Of a stretch of DNA of 10,546 nucleotides, positions 1 to 6,805 are shown piece after piece; the stretch's first letter is position 1, and each line of letters starts with the position of its first letter. The translations under genes and the position numbers were made by a program. The stretch lies in assembly GCA_023410905.1 (NCBI GenBank), contig JAEYPL010000011.1, positions 1 to 10,546 of the forward strand, written 5' to 3'. Source of the DNA: Pseudomonadota bacterium. Lineage in GTDB: Bacteria > Pseudomonadota > Alphaproteobacteria > Rhizobiales > Hyphomicrobiaceae. The notes below the pieces were generated by a model. The model was given only the letters and a program-made list of their open reading frames with translations, searched no databases and was not told the origin of the DNA.

Positions 1-32
1 TCTGAAGCCCGCCTAGACTCAAGCGCGCCCGC

Positions 33-779
33 CTACTTCCCCTCGAACTTGGGCGGGCGCTTTTCGGCGAAGGCGGCGCGGCCTTCGACCCAATCGACAC
101 TGCGATTGATCGCATCGACCTGCGAGCGCGCGATACCCGCGATCTCGGTCGGACCCTTCGGCAATGTCTCGGCGGCGAAGCGCTTCAGCATCCGCGAGGG
201 CATGGGCGCCGTATCCGCGATCCGGCGCGCGTAGTCCATCGCCGTCGGCATGAGCTGATCCAGAGCCACGATCTTGTTCGCGTAGCCGACCTCGTAGGCG
301 CGTTTGGCGTCGATCGTGTCGCCGACCAGCAGCAGCTCCATAGCGATCTTGTGCGGGATGCGCGTCACGAGATTCGAGATGAGCCCGCCCGAGAACGCGA
401 TCTTCACCTCCGGATAGGAGAACTTCGCGTCCTCAGCGACGATCATGATGTCGGCCATGGTCGTCAGCACCATGCCACCGCCGATGCACCAACCCTGCAC
501 CGCCGCGACGACCGGCTTGTCGACCGGATATCCGATCCCGGGAATGCCGTGATAGAGGTGATGCGGCACGGCCTTCAAATCCGCGCCGGCCGAGAAGGCC
601 TTGCCGTTACCGGACAGAACCGCGACCCGCGCCGCGTCATCGGCCATGAACTGCACCCAGCGATCGTGCAGGCCATCAACCAATTCAGCGTCGAGACGGT
701 TCATGCGATCCGGCTTGTTCATCGTGATGACGGCGACCATGCCATCACGCTTGTAGGTGACTGCGGAGCTCTCGCTCAT
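33..779 (-). CDS. Enoyl-CoA hydratase/isomerase family protein with one catalytic Glu
   Basis: This 248-residue protein has a crotonase fold and probably acts on an acyl-CoA in the cytoplasm. The CoA/oxyanion-hole motif AFSAGADLK lies at residues 61-69 and the second oxyanion segment, GWCIGGG, at 96-102. Family enzymes with hydratase activity usually carry two glutamates. The second is present (E124 in YPEVKI), but the first, expected two residues after the GGG, is V104. This favours an isomerase, hydrolase, lyase or modified hydratase over a standard hydratase. The C-terminus ends in the usual FAEKRPPKF-type motif. I chose the ATG at 779 because GGAGGAAG lies just upstream and because the stop codon of the CoA-transferase gene overlaps it as ATGA. 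The open frame continues upstream, but that stretch is the CoA-transferase gene read in another frame. It is the last gene of the four-gene operon seen here. The family is certain; the reaction is unknown. Confidence 0.9.
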   Translation of the reverse strand: MSESSAVTYKRDGMVAVITMNKPDRMNRLDAELVDGLHDRWVQFMADDAARVAVLSGNGKAFSAGADLKAVPHHLYHGIPGIGYPVDKPVVAAVQGWCIGGGMVLTTMADIMIVAEDAKFSYPEVKIAFSGGLISNLVTRIPHKIAMELLLVGDTIDAKRAYEVGYANKIVALDQLMPTAMDYARRIADTAPMPSRMLKRFAAETLPKGPTEIAGIARSQVDAINRSVDWVEGRAAFAEKRPPKFEGK

Positions 780-1999
780 GACTTCCTCCCCGCGCGAATC
801 CCCGTCGTCGCGACGCCCGTAGCCTTGAATGCAGCAATCTCTTCCGCCGAATAGCCAGCTTCGCCGAGCACCGCGTCCGTATCCGCACCCGGCATGACCG
901 GGAAGCGCTTGATCTCGGCGCCGCCGTGCGCGTAGCGAATACCGGATGCAAGCAGCTCGACTTCGCCATAAGGCGAGTCCACCTTCTGCAGGATCGTGCG
1001 GTGGCTGAGCTGCGGATGCTTCACGACCTCGGCTAGCGACCAGATGCGTGAGCACGGCACATTCGCCGCCGTCAGCCGGTCATCCCAGGTTGCAGCGTCC
1101 GCCGTCGAGAAAACCTCCTCGATGATCTGACGCAGTACGACCTCGTTCTCGATTCGCGCGGGCCAATCGATGAAACGCGGATCGTTCGGCAGGTCTGGAT
1201 GGCCGATGGCCTTGGCGAGCGCGATGAACTGCTTGTCGTTGTTCACCGCGAGCAGCAGATGACCGTCCTTGACCTTGAAGAGGTCCGCCGTCGGCAGGCG
1301 GCTCTGCGCGCGATTGCCCGACGGGCCCTGAAGATGACCGCCCACGGTGTAGTCGACGACGAACGACGACATGAAGGTCAGCGCGGAATCGAGCATCGCC
1401 ACATCGACGAGCTGACCCTTGCCCGTGTGCGTACGTTGGAACAGCGCGCTCGCGACGCCAAAGGCGAGCGACATGCCGCCGATCGCATCGCACACCGCGA
1501 AGCCCGCGCGCGTCGGACCGCTCGCCTCGGAGCCGGTGATCGACATGAGGCCGCTCATCGCCTGGATCTTGCCATCGTAGGCGCCGGTCGTGCGCTCGGG
1601 CCCGACCTGTCCAAAACCGGAGACAGCCGCATAGATGATCCGCGGATTGACCTTCGACAGCGCCTCGTAGCCGATGCCGAGCTTGTCCATGACGCCCGGA
1701 CGGAAGTTCTCCATTACGACGTCGGCCGTCTCGGCGAGCTTCTTCACGATCGCGATGGCCTCGGGCTTCGTGAGGTCGAGCGCGATATTGCGCTTGTTGG
1801 AATTGATCGCCAGCCAGCCCGTGCCGAGACCGCGATCGGACCATTCCTTGTTCGGCGGCCCGTAGCGCATGTCATCGCCGCCGGGTCGCTCGATCTTCAC
1901 GACATCGGCGCCGAGCAGAGCGAGCTGGTAGCTGCCGAACGGCCCCGCGAACACCTGCGTGAAATCGAGGACACGGACGCCCGTGAACGGCTGACTCAT
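776..1999 (-). CDS. CaiB/BaiF family (class III) CoA-transferase
   Basis: This 407-residue protein is a full-length family III CoA-transferase, which moves CoA from one acyl-CoA to a free carboxylic acid through an aspartyl-CoA anhydride. The typical N-terminus is present (GVRVLDFTQVFAGPF, residues 7-21), followed by the GADVVKIERPGGDDMR nucleotide-binding segment at 30-45. The NFRPGVMDKLG motif is near 98-108. D171 in the CDAIGGM context aligns with the catalytic aspartate of formyl-CoA transferase and CaiB. The HTGKGQLVDVAMLDS motif follows at 191-205. The start has AAGGGAG upstream and overlaps the stop of the PrdB-like gene by four bases (ATGA). The stop overlaps the next crotonase gene in the same way, so translation of all three is likely coupled. 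The substrate pair cannot be read from the sequence. Succinyl-CoA or another catabolic CoA ester is a plausible donor. Confidence 0.95.
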   Translation of the reverse strand: MSQPFTGVRVLDFTQVFAGPFGSYQLALLGADVVKIERPGGDDMRYGPPNKEWSDRGLGTGWLAINSNKRNIALDLTKPEAIAIVKKLAETADVVMENFRPGVMDKLGIGYEALSKVNPRIIYAAVSGFGQVGPERTTGAYDGKIQAMSGLMSITGSEASGPTRAGFAVCDAIGGMSLAFGVASALFQRTHTGKGQLVDVAMLDSALTFMSSFVVDYTVGGHLQGPSGNRAQSRLPTADLFKVKDGHLLLAVNNDKQFIALAKAIGHPDLPNDPRFIDWPARIENEVVLRQIIEEVFSTADAATWDDRLTAANVPCSRIWSLAEVVKHPQLSHRTILQKVDSPYGEVELLASGIRYAHGGAEIKRFPVMPGADTDAVLGEAGYSAEEIAAFKATGVATTGIRAGRKS

Positions 2000-2952
2000 T
2001 CGGCCGCTCCCTTGAGCTTCATGTCCTCGGCAAGCTTCTCCTTCGCGATCTGCTTCTGGCGATCGAACTCGGCGCGACGCTTCGCGATCTCCTCTTGCGA
2101 GAGACGATCGATGTTCGAGTAGTCCAGCTTCCAGTCCGGATTGTCGCTCCAGGGAATCGGGTTCTGCACGGTCGTGCGCGGACCCGGCGCGGTTTCGAGA
2201 ACACGCAACGCGTGCTCGAGCGTCTTGCGCTGCGATTCCTTATCCTTCGGCCTGCCGGCCGCATTACCGAGCGGAAAATCGCTGAAGGCGAAGCGCGGCA
2301 CGCCAACGAACTCGACGATGTCCTTCGCGCAGGCCATCACGACTGTCGGGATGCCGGCCGCTTCGAGCGCGCGCGCCGCAAGACTGATGCTCTGATGGCA
2401 GACAGGGCAGTTCGCCGCGAGGACGGCGACGTCCGTTCCGTCCTCCAGCACACGCTTCACGATCTCGGGGCAGTCGACATCGAGCGTCGTGCGGTGACTG
2501 CGGTTGGTCGGAAAGCCGTGCACATGCGGCGTGAGCCCACCGATCAGACCGCGCGCTGCAGCGTCTCGCAGCGCCGGCAGCGGGAACCAGGTGCCGGAAT
2601 CTTCCTGCGTGGTGTGATTACGATCGATGCCGACATGCGAGATGCGCGTGTCGTGATCCTTCGAGGAATCGAGCGAATAGACGACATAGAACTTCGCCGC
2701 CGAATTGTACGGCGAGCCCGGCCCCTGGTCGCCCTTGTCCGGCTGATAAGGCGCCGCCGTGGTGATCAGCGTCACCTTGGACTGGCTCAGCGGCTTCTTC
2801 AGCGGCGTGAAGGGCACGTGATCGTAGTGCGCCCACTTGTAGGGGGCGCCGTAGCCGAGGCCCACGTAGTAATTGCGAATGCGTTCGCGATAGCGGATCG
2901 GCTCGGAATGGTCGGGCGCAAAGCCGAAATCCTCGTCGGCAGGGACGCTCAT
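1996..2952 (-). CDS. PrdB/GrdB-like (glycine/betaine/D-proline reductase B family) protein, Cys form
   Basis: This 318-residue protein resembles the selenoprotein B component family of glycine, betaine and D-proline reductases, and is closest in layout to PrdB. Shared features recalled from the family are an N-terminal VTLITTAAPY strand (60-69), a segment ending in FPLPALRDAAARGLIGGL (about 123-140), and the redox block with NCPVCHQS at 181-188. After these come AGIPTVVMA (199-207) and a PRFAFSDFPLGNAAGRPKD region (219-237). In clostridial PrdB the block is UxxC; here both positions are cysteine (C182 and C185, both TGC codons), so this is not a selenoprotein. A charged, probably helical tail covers about 284-315. 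GAGGAG precedes the start. Anaerobic PrdB works with PrdA and GrdB with GrdA/GrdCD, and no such partners are visible here. It probably does thiol-based redox or reductive cleavage chemistry on a substrate of the surrounding CoA operon. The family call is firm; the function is unknown. Confidence 0.8.
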   Translation of the reverse strand: MSVPADEDFGFAPDHSEPIRYRERIRNYYVGLGYGAPYKWAHYDHVPFTPLKKPLSQSKVTLITTAAPYQPDKGDQGPGSPYNSAAKFYVVYSLDSSKDHDTRISHVGIDRNHTTQEDSGTWFPLPALRDAAARGLIGGLTPHVHGFPTNRSHRTTLDVDCPEIVKRVLEDGTDVAVLAANCPVCHQSISLAARALEAAGIPTVVMACAKDIVEFVGVPRFAFSDFPLGNAAGRPKDKESQRKTLEHALRVLETAPGPRTTVQNPIPWSDNPDWKLDYSNIDRLSQEEIAKRRAEFDRQKQIAKEKLAEDMKLKGAAE

Positions 2953-3051
2953 GGGGCGGTCTCCTCGGTGTTGGTCTTTGGGCGTATTGTCGCCAGTTCG
3001 AGCGCGCGCGCAAGGCCGCCGCCCCCTACGCGGAGCAACCCTGCCGCGCCC
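2953..3051 (-). other. 99-bp intergenic gap inside the CoA operon
   Basis: This is the only sizeable gap among the four CoA-operon genes. It lies between the stop of the CaiD-like hydratase and the start of the PrdB-like gene. Apart from the GAGGAG ribosome-binding site next to the downstream start, I see no hairpin with a T-run and no clear promoter boxes. The genes on either side are probably co-transcribed, though a separate promoter cannot be excluded. Confidence 0.4.
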
Positions 3052-3858
3052 TCACCGCCCGGTCCACTTGGGCTTGCGCTTCTCGGCGAAGGCCTTGGGC
3101 CCTTCGATCGCATCCTCACTGTTGCGATGCGCGACATAGGCCGGATAGCGCATGTTCTTCATGCTCACTTCCATGGCCGGATTGTCGAGTGATCGCATCA
3201 CGACCTGCTTGGTCGCCCGGATGCTCATCGGCGAGCACTCGAGGATCATGTCGGCCCAGCGGCGCGCCTCCTTCATGAGATCATCGTGAGGAACGACTGC
3301 CGTGACGAAGCCGAGCTCGTAACCCTCGGCGGCCGGGACGTGGCGCCCGGTCAGCATCATGCCCATGGCCTTCTTGAGCGGGATCTGGCGCGCGAGGCGC
3401 TGCATTCCGCCGGCACCAGCCGACAGCCCAACGCGTGGCTCCGGCAGCGCGAACTTCGCCTTGTCCGAGGCAATGATGATGTCGCAGGCGAGCGCAATCT
3501 CGAAGCCACCGCCCATGGCGACGCCGTTCACGGCCGCGATCAGCGGCTTGTCGAGGTCATGGCGATTGGTGAGACCGCCAAAGCCCGAAGCCGGCGACAC
3601 CGGGCGCGCGCCGGACTTGGCCCGGAGCGAGGCGTGATACTTGAGATCATTACCGGCAGAGAACGCGCGATCCCCTGCACCGGTCACGATCCCGATCCAC
3701 AGCTCCGGATCTTCCGCGAAGGCGTCAAATACATCCGAGAGCTCCTGGCTCACCATGGGATGCACGGCATTCATCACCTCGGGACGGTTGATCGTTACCG
3801 TCAGGATGTGGCCATCCACATCGACCTTGGTGAACTCGCCATTCTTCAATGTGCTCAT
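3052..3858 (-). CDS. Enoyl-CoA hydratase, CaiD-like (crotonobetainyl-CoA hydratase-like)
   Basis: This 268-residue protein is a standard crotonase-family hydratase, expected to add water across the double bond of a 2-enoyl-CoA. The oxyanion-hole motif AFSAGNDLK is at 65-73 and GVAMGGGFE at 112-120. Both catalytic glutamates are in place: E120 in GGGFEIALACD and E140 in FALPEPRVG. The C-terminus, with SEDAIEGPKAFAEKRKPKW near 248-266, closely resembles CaiD (carnitinyl-CoA dehydratase) of Escherichia coli. This ending is also common in other catabolic hydratases, so the substrate is not settled. The ATG at 3858 has GGAGG upstream. It appears to be the first gene of the operon, since a repeat-rich non-coding spacer lies upstream and the PrdB-like, CoA-transferase and second crotonase genes follow. 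A neighbouring CoA-transferase fits a route in which the acid is first activated by CoA transfer. Confidence 0.92.
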   Translation of the reverse strand: MSTLKNGEFTKVDVDGHILTVTINRPEVMNAVHPMVSQELSDVFDAFAEDPELWIGIVTGAGDRAFSAGNDLKYHASLRAKSGARPVSPASGFGGLTNRHDLDKPLIAAVNGVAMGGGFEIALACDIIIASDKAKFALPEPRVGLSAGAGGMQRLARQIPLKKAMGMMLTGRHVPAAEGYELGFVTAVVPHDDLMKEARRWADMILECSPMSIRATKQVVMRSLDNPAMEVSMKNMRYPAYVAHRNSEDAIEGPKAFAEKRKPKWTGR

Positions 3859-3880
3859 GTTCGTCCTCCACTGGCGTATT

Positions 3881-3975
3881 CCCCTCTCCCTGGTGGGGAG
3901 GGGTTAGGGGTGGGGGGAATCCCAACGCTAGCGTTCTGCAATCCCCCCTCCTACCTCCCCCACGAGGGGGGAGGG
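3881..3975. repeat. Inverted pair of G/C-rich repeat arms (REP-like)
   Basis: The spacer between the amidase and the CaiD-like gene holds two related G/C-rich arms facing each other. The left arm (3881-3918) can fold as CCCCTCTCCC, loop TGGT, then GGGGAGGGG. The right arm (3941-3975) folds as CCTCCCCC, loop ACGA, then GGGGGGAGG. Read on the minus strand, the right arm resembles the left one. Between them lies the perfect palindrome at 3924-3935. Similar C/G-rich hairpins are scattered through many proteobacterial genomes, often as inverted pairs. That statement is from memory and could not be checked here. The element follows the pob/pca/amidase operon and precedes the CoA operon, so it could end or attenuate transcription, but there is no T-run typical of an intrinsic terminator. 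Confidence 0.75.
3924..3935. repeat. 12-bp perfect palindrome AACGCTAGCGTT
   Basis: The bases AACGCTAGCGTT read the same on both strands and sit at the centre between the two inverted G/C-rich arms. With the arms they form one larger near-symmetric structure, GGGGGGA on the left facing TCCCCCC on the right. It may be the apex of the repeat unit or a protein-binding site; nothing in the sequence decides between these. Confidence 0.7.
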
Positions 3976-4016
3976 ACTAGATAGTGCGCAGGGCAAGCGC
4001 GCGTATAACTTGGTCG

Positions 4017-5402
4017 TTACACAACAACCGGCTTGATGTTTGCGAGTGCCCACGCGGCGAGCCCCGTCAGCGCGTGATCGCCGTGCATTGCACCGCAAAG
4101 CTGCACACCGACGGGCAAACCGCCGACGGACATCAGCGGCAGTGTAATGACCGGCATGCCGATTGCCGACGTGAAGAAGTTGCACGCCGCATTACCTGTC
4201 GTGCGCACCTCGTTGCCGCCCGGCGGGCCCGAGTGCGGCGCGACGCCCGGAGAAGCGAGCGCGATGACCGCGTCCGCATCGATCATCAGCTCGGCATGGC
4301 GCCGCCGCATGTCCTCGCGGCGCAGCACAGCGGTGCGATAGGTCTCGATCGTATAGCCCTCGGCGCGATCCAGGCGTTCACCGAGGCTCGCCGACATCTG
4401 TCCAGGAAAGCGCTCGGCGAAATTCCGCCATGACCAGCGTGCTTCCCATCCGCACGTTACCGCCGTGCCCGCACCTGCCGCCGAAATCGACTGCTCGTAG
4501 GCTTCGATCTTCGCCGAAGTCTTGCGCGTGATGACCTCGATGCCGGCCTGAGCAAGGCTCGCGCAAATCCTCTCGAACGCATGATGCGTGGCGGGATCGG
4601 CAATGCTCCATCCCTCCGTCTCGATCGCAATGAGGCGGCGCGGCTTGCGCGCGGCGGCCGGTGATGGATCGCCGTAAAGCCCTGGCGAGCCAGGATCGCC
4701 ACCCGCGTCGACGCCGATCTGCCAGGCGCAGGCCCACATATCATCGATCGAGTTCGCGTGAGGCCCGACCGTGGACTGGCTGTAGCCCTGGCGCTCACCG
4801 CGATTGAGGGCACCCTGCGTCGGCTTGAGCGCGATGTTCCCGCAATAGCTCGATGGGCGAATGATCGAGCCGCCGACCTGCGTACCGAGCGCGATCGGCA
4901 CCATGTCCGCAGCGACCGCCGCCGCTGAGCCCGAAGACGAACCGCCGGGCGTGCGTGCGGGATCCCACGGATTTGTCGTCGCGCCTGGATGCGACATGCC
5001 CATTTCAGTCGTGACAAGCTTGCCGAGGATGACCGCGCCGCCGCGACGCAGCGCCTGGACGGACGCCGAGTCCTCGTTCGTCACACGCCCCTTCATGGCA
5101 GGCGTGCCCATTTCGGTCGGCATATCCTTCGTCGCGATCAGATCTTTGATGCCGATCGGACAACCATCGAGCGCGGACAGCGGGCGGCCCTCCTTGTAGC
5201 GCGCATCGGCCTCGTCAGCCGCCGCGCGCGCGCCATCGACGTTCGTGCATACCCACGCCTGCACCACGGACTCGCGTCCAGCGATCGTCTCCAGGCAGCG
5301 CTCGAGATATTTGCGCGGCGTATCAGCACCATCTCCAAAAGCGCGGACGCGGTCCGAGAAAGTCAGCCGTCGCGCGGCCGGATCATAAACGGGCGTGGGC
5401 AT
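4017..5402 (-). CDS. Amidase signature (AS) family amidohydrolase
   Basis: This 461-residue protein has the complete amidase-signature core and should hydrolyse a carboxamide to the acid and an amine or ammonia. The catalytic Lys-cisSer-Ser triad is visible. The lysine is K86 in CPIGIKDL, and the cis-serine is S155 in TPGGSSSGSAAA. The nucleophile is S179 in GTQVGGSIIRPSSYCG, 24 residues later as in fatty acid amide hydrolase. The KPTQG motif follows at 193-197. There is no signal peptide, so it is cytoplasmic. The length is normal for the family. The ATG at 5402 has TGGAG upstream. It starts 32 bases after the pcaG stop, so it is probably the last gene of the pobA-pcaHG operon. Amidases are not standard parts of the protocatechuate pathway, so it may release an aromatic or dicarboxylic acid that feeds it. 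The substrate is unknown; NylA-like and indoleacetamide-hydrolase-like enzymes share this core. Confidence 0.92.
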   Translation of the reverse strand: MPTPVYDPAARRLTFSDRVRAFGDGADTPRKYLERCLETIAGRESVVQAWVCTNVDGARAAADEADARYKEGRPLSALDGCPIGIKDLIATKDMPTEMGTPAMKGRVTNEDSASVQALRRGGAVILGKLVTTEMGMSHPGATTNPWDPARTPGGSSSGSAAAVAADMVPIALGTQVGGSIIRPSSYCGNIALKPTQGALNRGERQGYSQSTVGPHANSIDDMWACAWQIGVDAGGDPGSPGLYGDPSPAAARKPRRLIAIETEGWSIADPATHHAFERICASLAQAGIEVITRKTSAKIEAYEQSISAAGAGTAVTCGWEARWSWRNFAERFPGQMSASLGERLDRAEGYTIETYRTAVLRREDMRRRHAELMIDADAVIALASPGVAPHSGPPGGNEVRTTGNAACNFFTSAIGMPVITLPLMSVGGLPVGVQLCGAMHGDHALTGLAAWALANIKPVVV

Positions 5403-5434
5403 GGGGATACTCCAGTCGCGCGAGTGACCTGCAC

Positions 5435-6028
5435 TCAGACGTCGAAAAATACGGTCTCGTCCGCTCCCTGCATGCGGATATCGAGGCGATAGACGATGCC
5501 CGCGGGGGTCTCGTTACGGACGGCGATCAGTGTATTGCGGCGTTCAGCAGGAACGCTTGCCAGTACGGGGTCGTGCGCGTTCGCTGCGGCTTCGTCCGAG
5601 AAATAGATGCGCGTGTACGCGTGAAGCAGCAGGCCACGCATGAAGATGACGACGCTGATGTGGGGCGCCTGCGTGCCATCTACCGAGCCCGGCTTGATCG
5701 TATCGAAGATGAAGCGCGACTCCGGATCTGTTCCTGTGCCCATGCGGCCGAAGCCTTTGAATGCGACATTGGAGCTTCGCGGATCGGCGGGATGCGCGTA
5801 GCGGCCTTCTCCGTCGGCCTGCCAGATCTCGATCATCGCGTCGGGTACGAGATCGCCCTTGACATCGAGCACGCGCCCCTCGATGCGAATGCGCTGGCCC
5901 GGAACATCTCCTTCGATGAGGTTGCCGTCGGCAATGCTCTTGAAATCGTAGCCATACTGCTCGGGCGTCAGCGCATAGCCGAAGAACGGTCCGACTGTCT
6001 GCGAAGGTGTCTGCCGAAGTTTGCTCAT
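5435..6028 (-). CDS. pcaG: Protocatechuate 3,4-dioxygenase, alpha subunit
   Basis: This 197-residue protein is the alpha subunit of the intradiol ring-cleavage enzyme. With PcaH it converts protocatechuate and O2 to 3-carboxy-cis,cis-muconate. The N-terminal motif TPSQTVGPFFGYAL is at residues 7-20. The family core IEIWQADGEGRYAHP is near 66-80, and APHISVVIFMRGLLLHAYTRIYF is at about 121-143. It lacks the Tyr/His iron ligands of the beta subunit, as expected of PcaG. I placed the start at the ATG at 6028, because GAGG at 6038-6041 lies nine bases upstream. A GTG at 6043, overlapping the pcaH stop, is in frame and would add five residues, but it would have no comparable site. The gene follows pcaH with an 11-base gap and precedes the amidase. 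Confidence 0.96.
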   Translation of the reverse strand: MSKLRQTPSQTVGPFFGYALTPEQYGYDFKSIADGNLIEGDVPGQRIRIEGRVLDVKGDLVPDAMIEIWQADGEGRYAHPADPRSSNVAFKGFGRMGTGTDPESRFIFDTIKPGSVDGTQAPHISVVIFMRGLLLHAYTRIYFSDEAAANAHDPVLASVPAERRNTLIAVRNETPAGIVYRLDIRMQGADETVFFDV

Positions 6029-6037
6029 TACCGTCAG

Positions 6038-6041
6038 CCTC
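6038..6041 (-). promoter_or_regulatory. Ribosome-binding site deciding the pcaG start
   Basis: GAGG on the minus strand sits nine bases before the ATG at 6028 and overlaps the pcaH stop codon. It favours the ATG over the in-frame GTG at 6043 as the pcaG start. It also suggests that pcaG translation follows termination on pcaH. Confidence 0.55.
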
Positions 6042-6738
6042 ACTCTGTCGGCGTTTGGCGGCGGCCGCGCAGCACGAAGTCGAATTCATAGCCGAGCGCG
6101 AAGGAGGGCTCCGTATGCTCTAGCATGAACTTGGAGATCAGCAGCTCGCGGCAGTCCGCGGGCGTGCCCATGTAGATCGGATCGAAGGCGAGCAGCGGAT
6201 CGCCGGGGAAGTACATCTGCGTTACGAGCCGCGTCGAAAGGCTCGGCCCGAACAGCGAGAAGTGAATATGCGCCGGCCGCCACGCATTGTCGTGATTGCC
6301 CCAGGGATAGGCGCCGGGTTTGATCGTCGTGAACTTGTAGCGGCCCTCACTGTCCGTGACGCAACGCCCGCCACCGAGGAAGTTCGGATCGAGTGGTGCT
6401 GGATGCTGATCGACGACGTGCACATAGCGGCCCGCCGCATTGGCCTGCCAGATCTCGATGAGCATGTTCGGTTGCGGCCGGCCGTTCTCATCGAGCACGC
6501 GCCCCGTCACGACAATGCGCTCGCCGATCGGCTCGCCGCCTTTTATCGCATTCCGCGTGAGATCGGTGTCCAGAGCCCCGAGGCGATCGTGACCGTAAAC
6601 AGGACCGGTGATTTCGGAGAGCGACTGACGAATCGGGACCAGCGTCTTCGTCGGCGCGCGCAGCACCGTCGATTTGTAGTCCGGATGCAGATAGGGCGGT
6701 TGCGAGGACCAATCCCGCGGCGTGTAGATCTCGGTCAT
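6040..6738 (-). CDS. pcaH: Protocatechuate 3,4-dioxygenase, beta subunit
   Basis: This 232-residue protein is the iron-binding beta subunit of protocatechuate 3,4-dioxygenase. The four ferric ligands known from the Pseudomonas enzyme are all recognisable: Y105 in AGRYVHVVDQ, Y144 in GAYPWGN, and H157 and H159 in WRPAHIHF. Other strong matches are SQPPYLHPDYKSTVLRAP near the N-terminus, SLSEITGP, IEIWQANA, APLDPNFLGGGRC, and the FDFVLRGRRQTP ending. The open frame extends 29 codons upstream. I chose the ATG at 6738 because the MTEIYTPRDW start matches the family, GGGAGAGGG lies just before it, and the upstream extension shows no family similarity. The gene follows pobA by 67 bases and is followed closely by pcaG, so the two subunits are made from one message. 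Confidence 0.97.
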   Translation of the reverse strand: MTEIYTPRDWSSQPPYLHPDYKSTVLRAPTKTLVPIRQSLSEITGPVYGHDRLGALDTDLTRNAIKGGEPIGERIVVTGRVLDENGRPQPNMLIEIWQANAAGRYVHVVDQHPAPLDPNFLGGGRCVTDSEGRYKFTTIKPGAYPWGNHDNAWRPAHIHFSLFGPSLSTRLVTQMYFPGDPLLAFDPIYMGTPADCRELLISKFMLEHTEPSFALGYEFDFVLRGRRQTPTE

Positions 6739-6805
6739 CGTCCCTCTCCCTGGCGGCGCGTCTTTGGTCTGATTTTTATAAAGCTTATCAGCAAGCAAGC
6801 GCTGC

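Noticed and set aside
780..1055. Upstream in-frame extension of the first crotonase gene (340-residue reading)
   Set aside because: This stretch lies inside the CoA-transferase gene, has no crotonase similarity, and the ATG at 779 has a good ribosome-binding site and an ATGA overlap.
1199..2122. Plus-strand open frame of 307 codons opposite the CoA-transferase
   Set aside because: It is a mirror of the CoA-transferase gene, with no recognisable motif of its own.
2398..2409. Possible selenocysteine codon in the PrdB-like gene
   Set aside because: Both redox positions are read from TGC codons and the frame is open throughout, so this is a cysteine form.
2095..3192. Plus-strand open frame of 365 codons opposite the PrdB-like gene
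   Set aside because: It is antisense to a gene with clear family motifs, its composition is Arg-rich and unstructured, and it crosses an intergenic gap on the other strand.
6739..6805. AT-rich patch (TATAAAAAT on the minus strand) between pobA and pcaH as an internal promoter
   Set aside because: A TATAAA-like -10 can be drawn, but no -35 box lies at acceptable spacing, so it is not listed as a feature.
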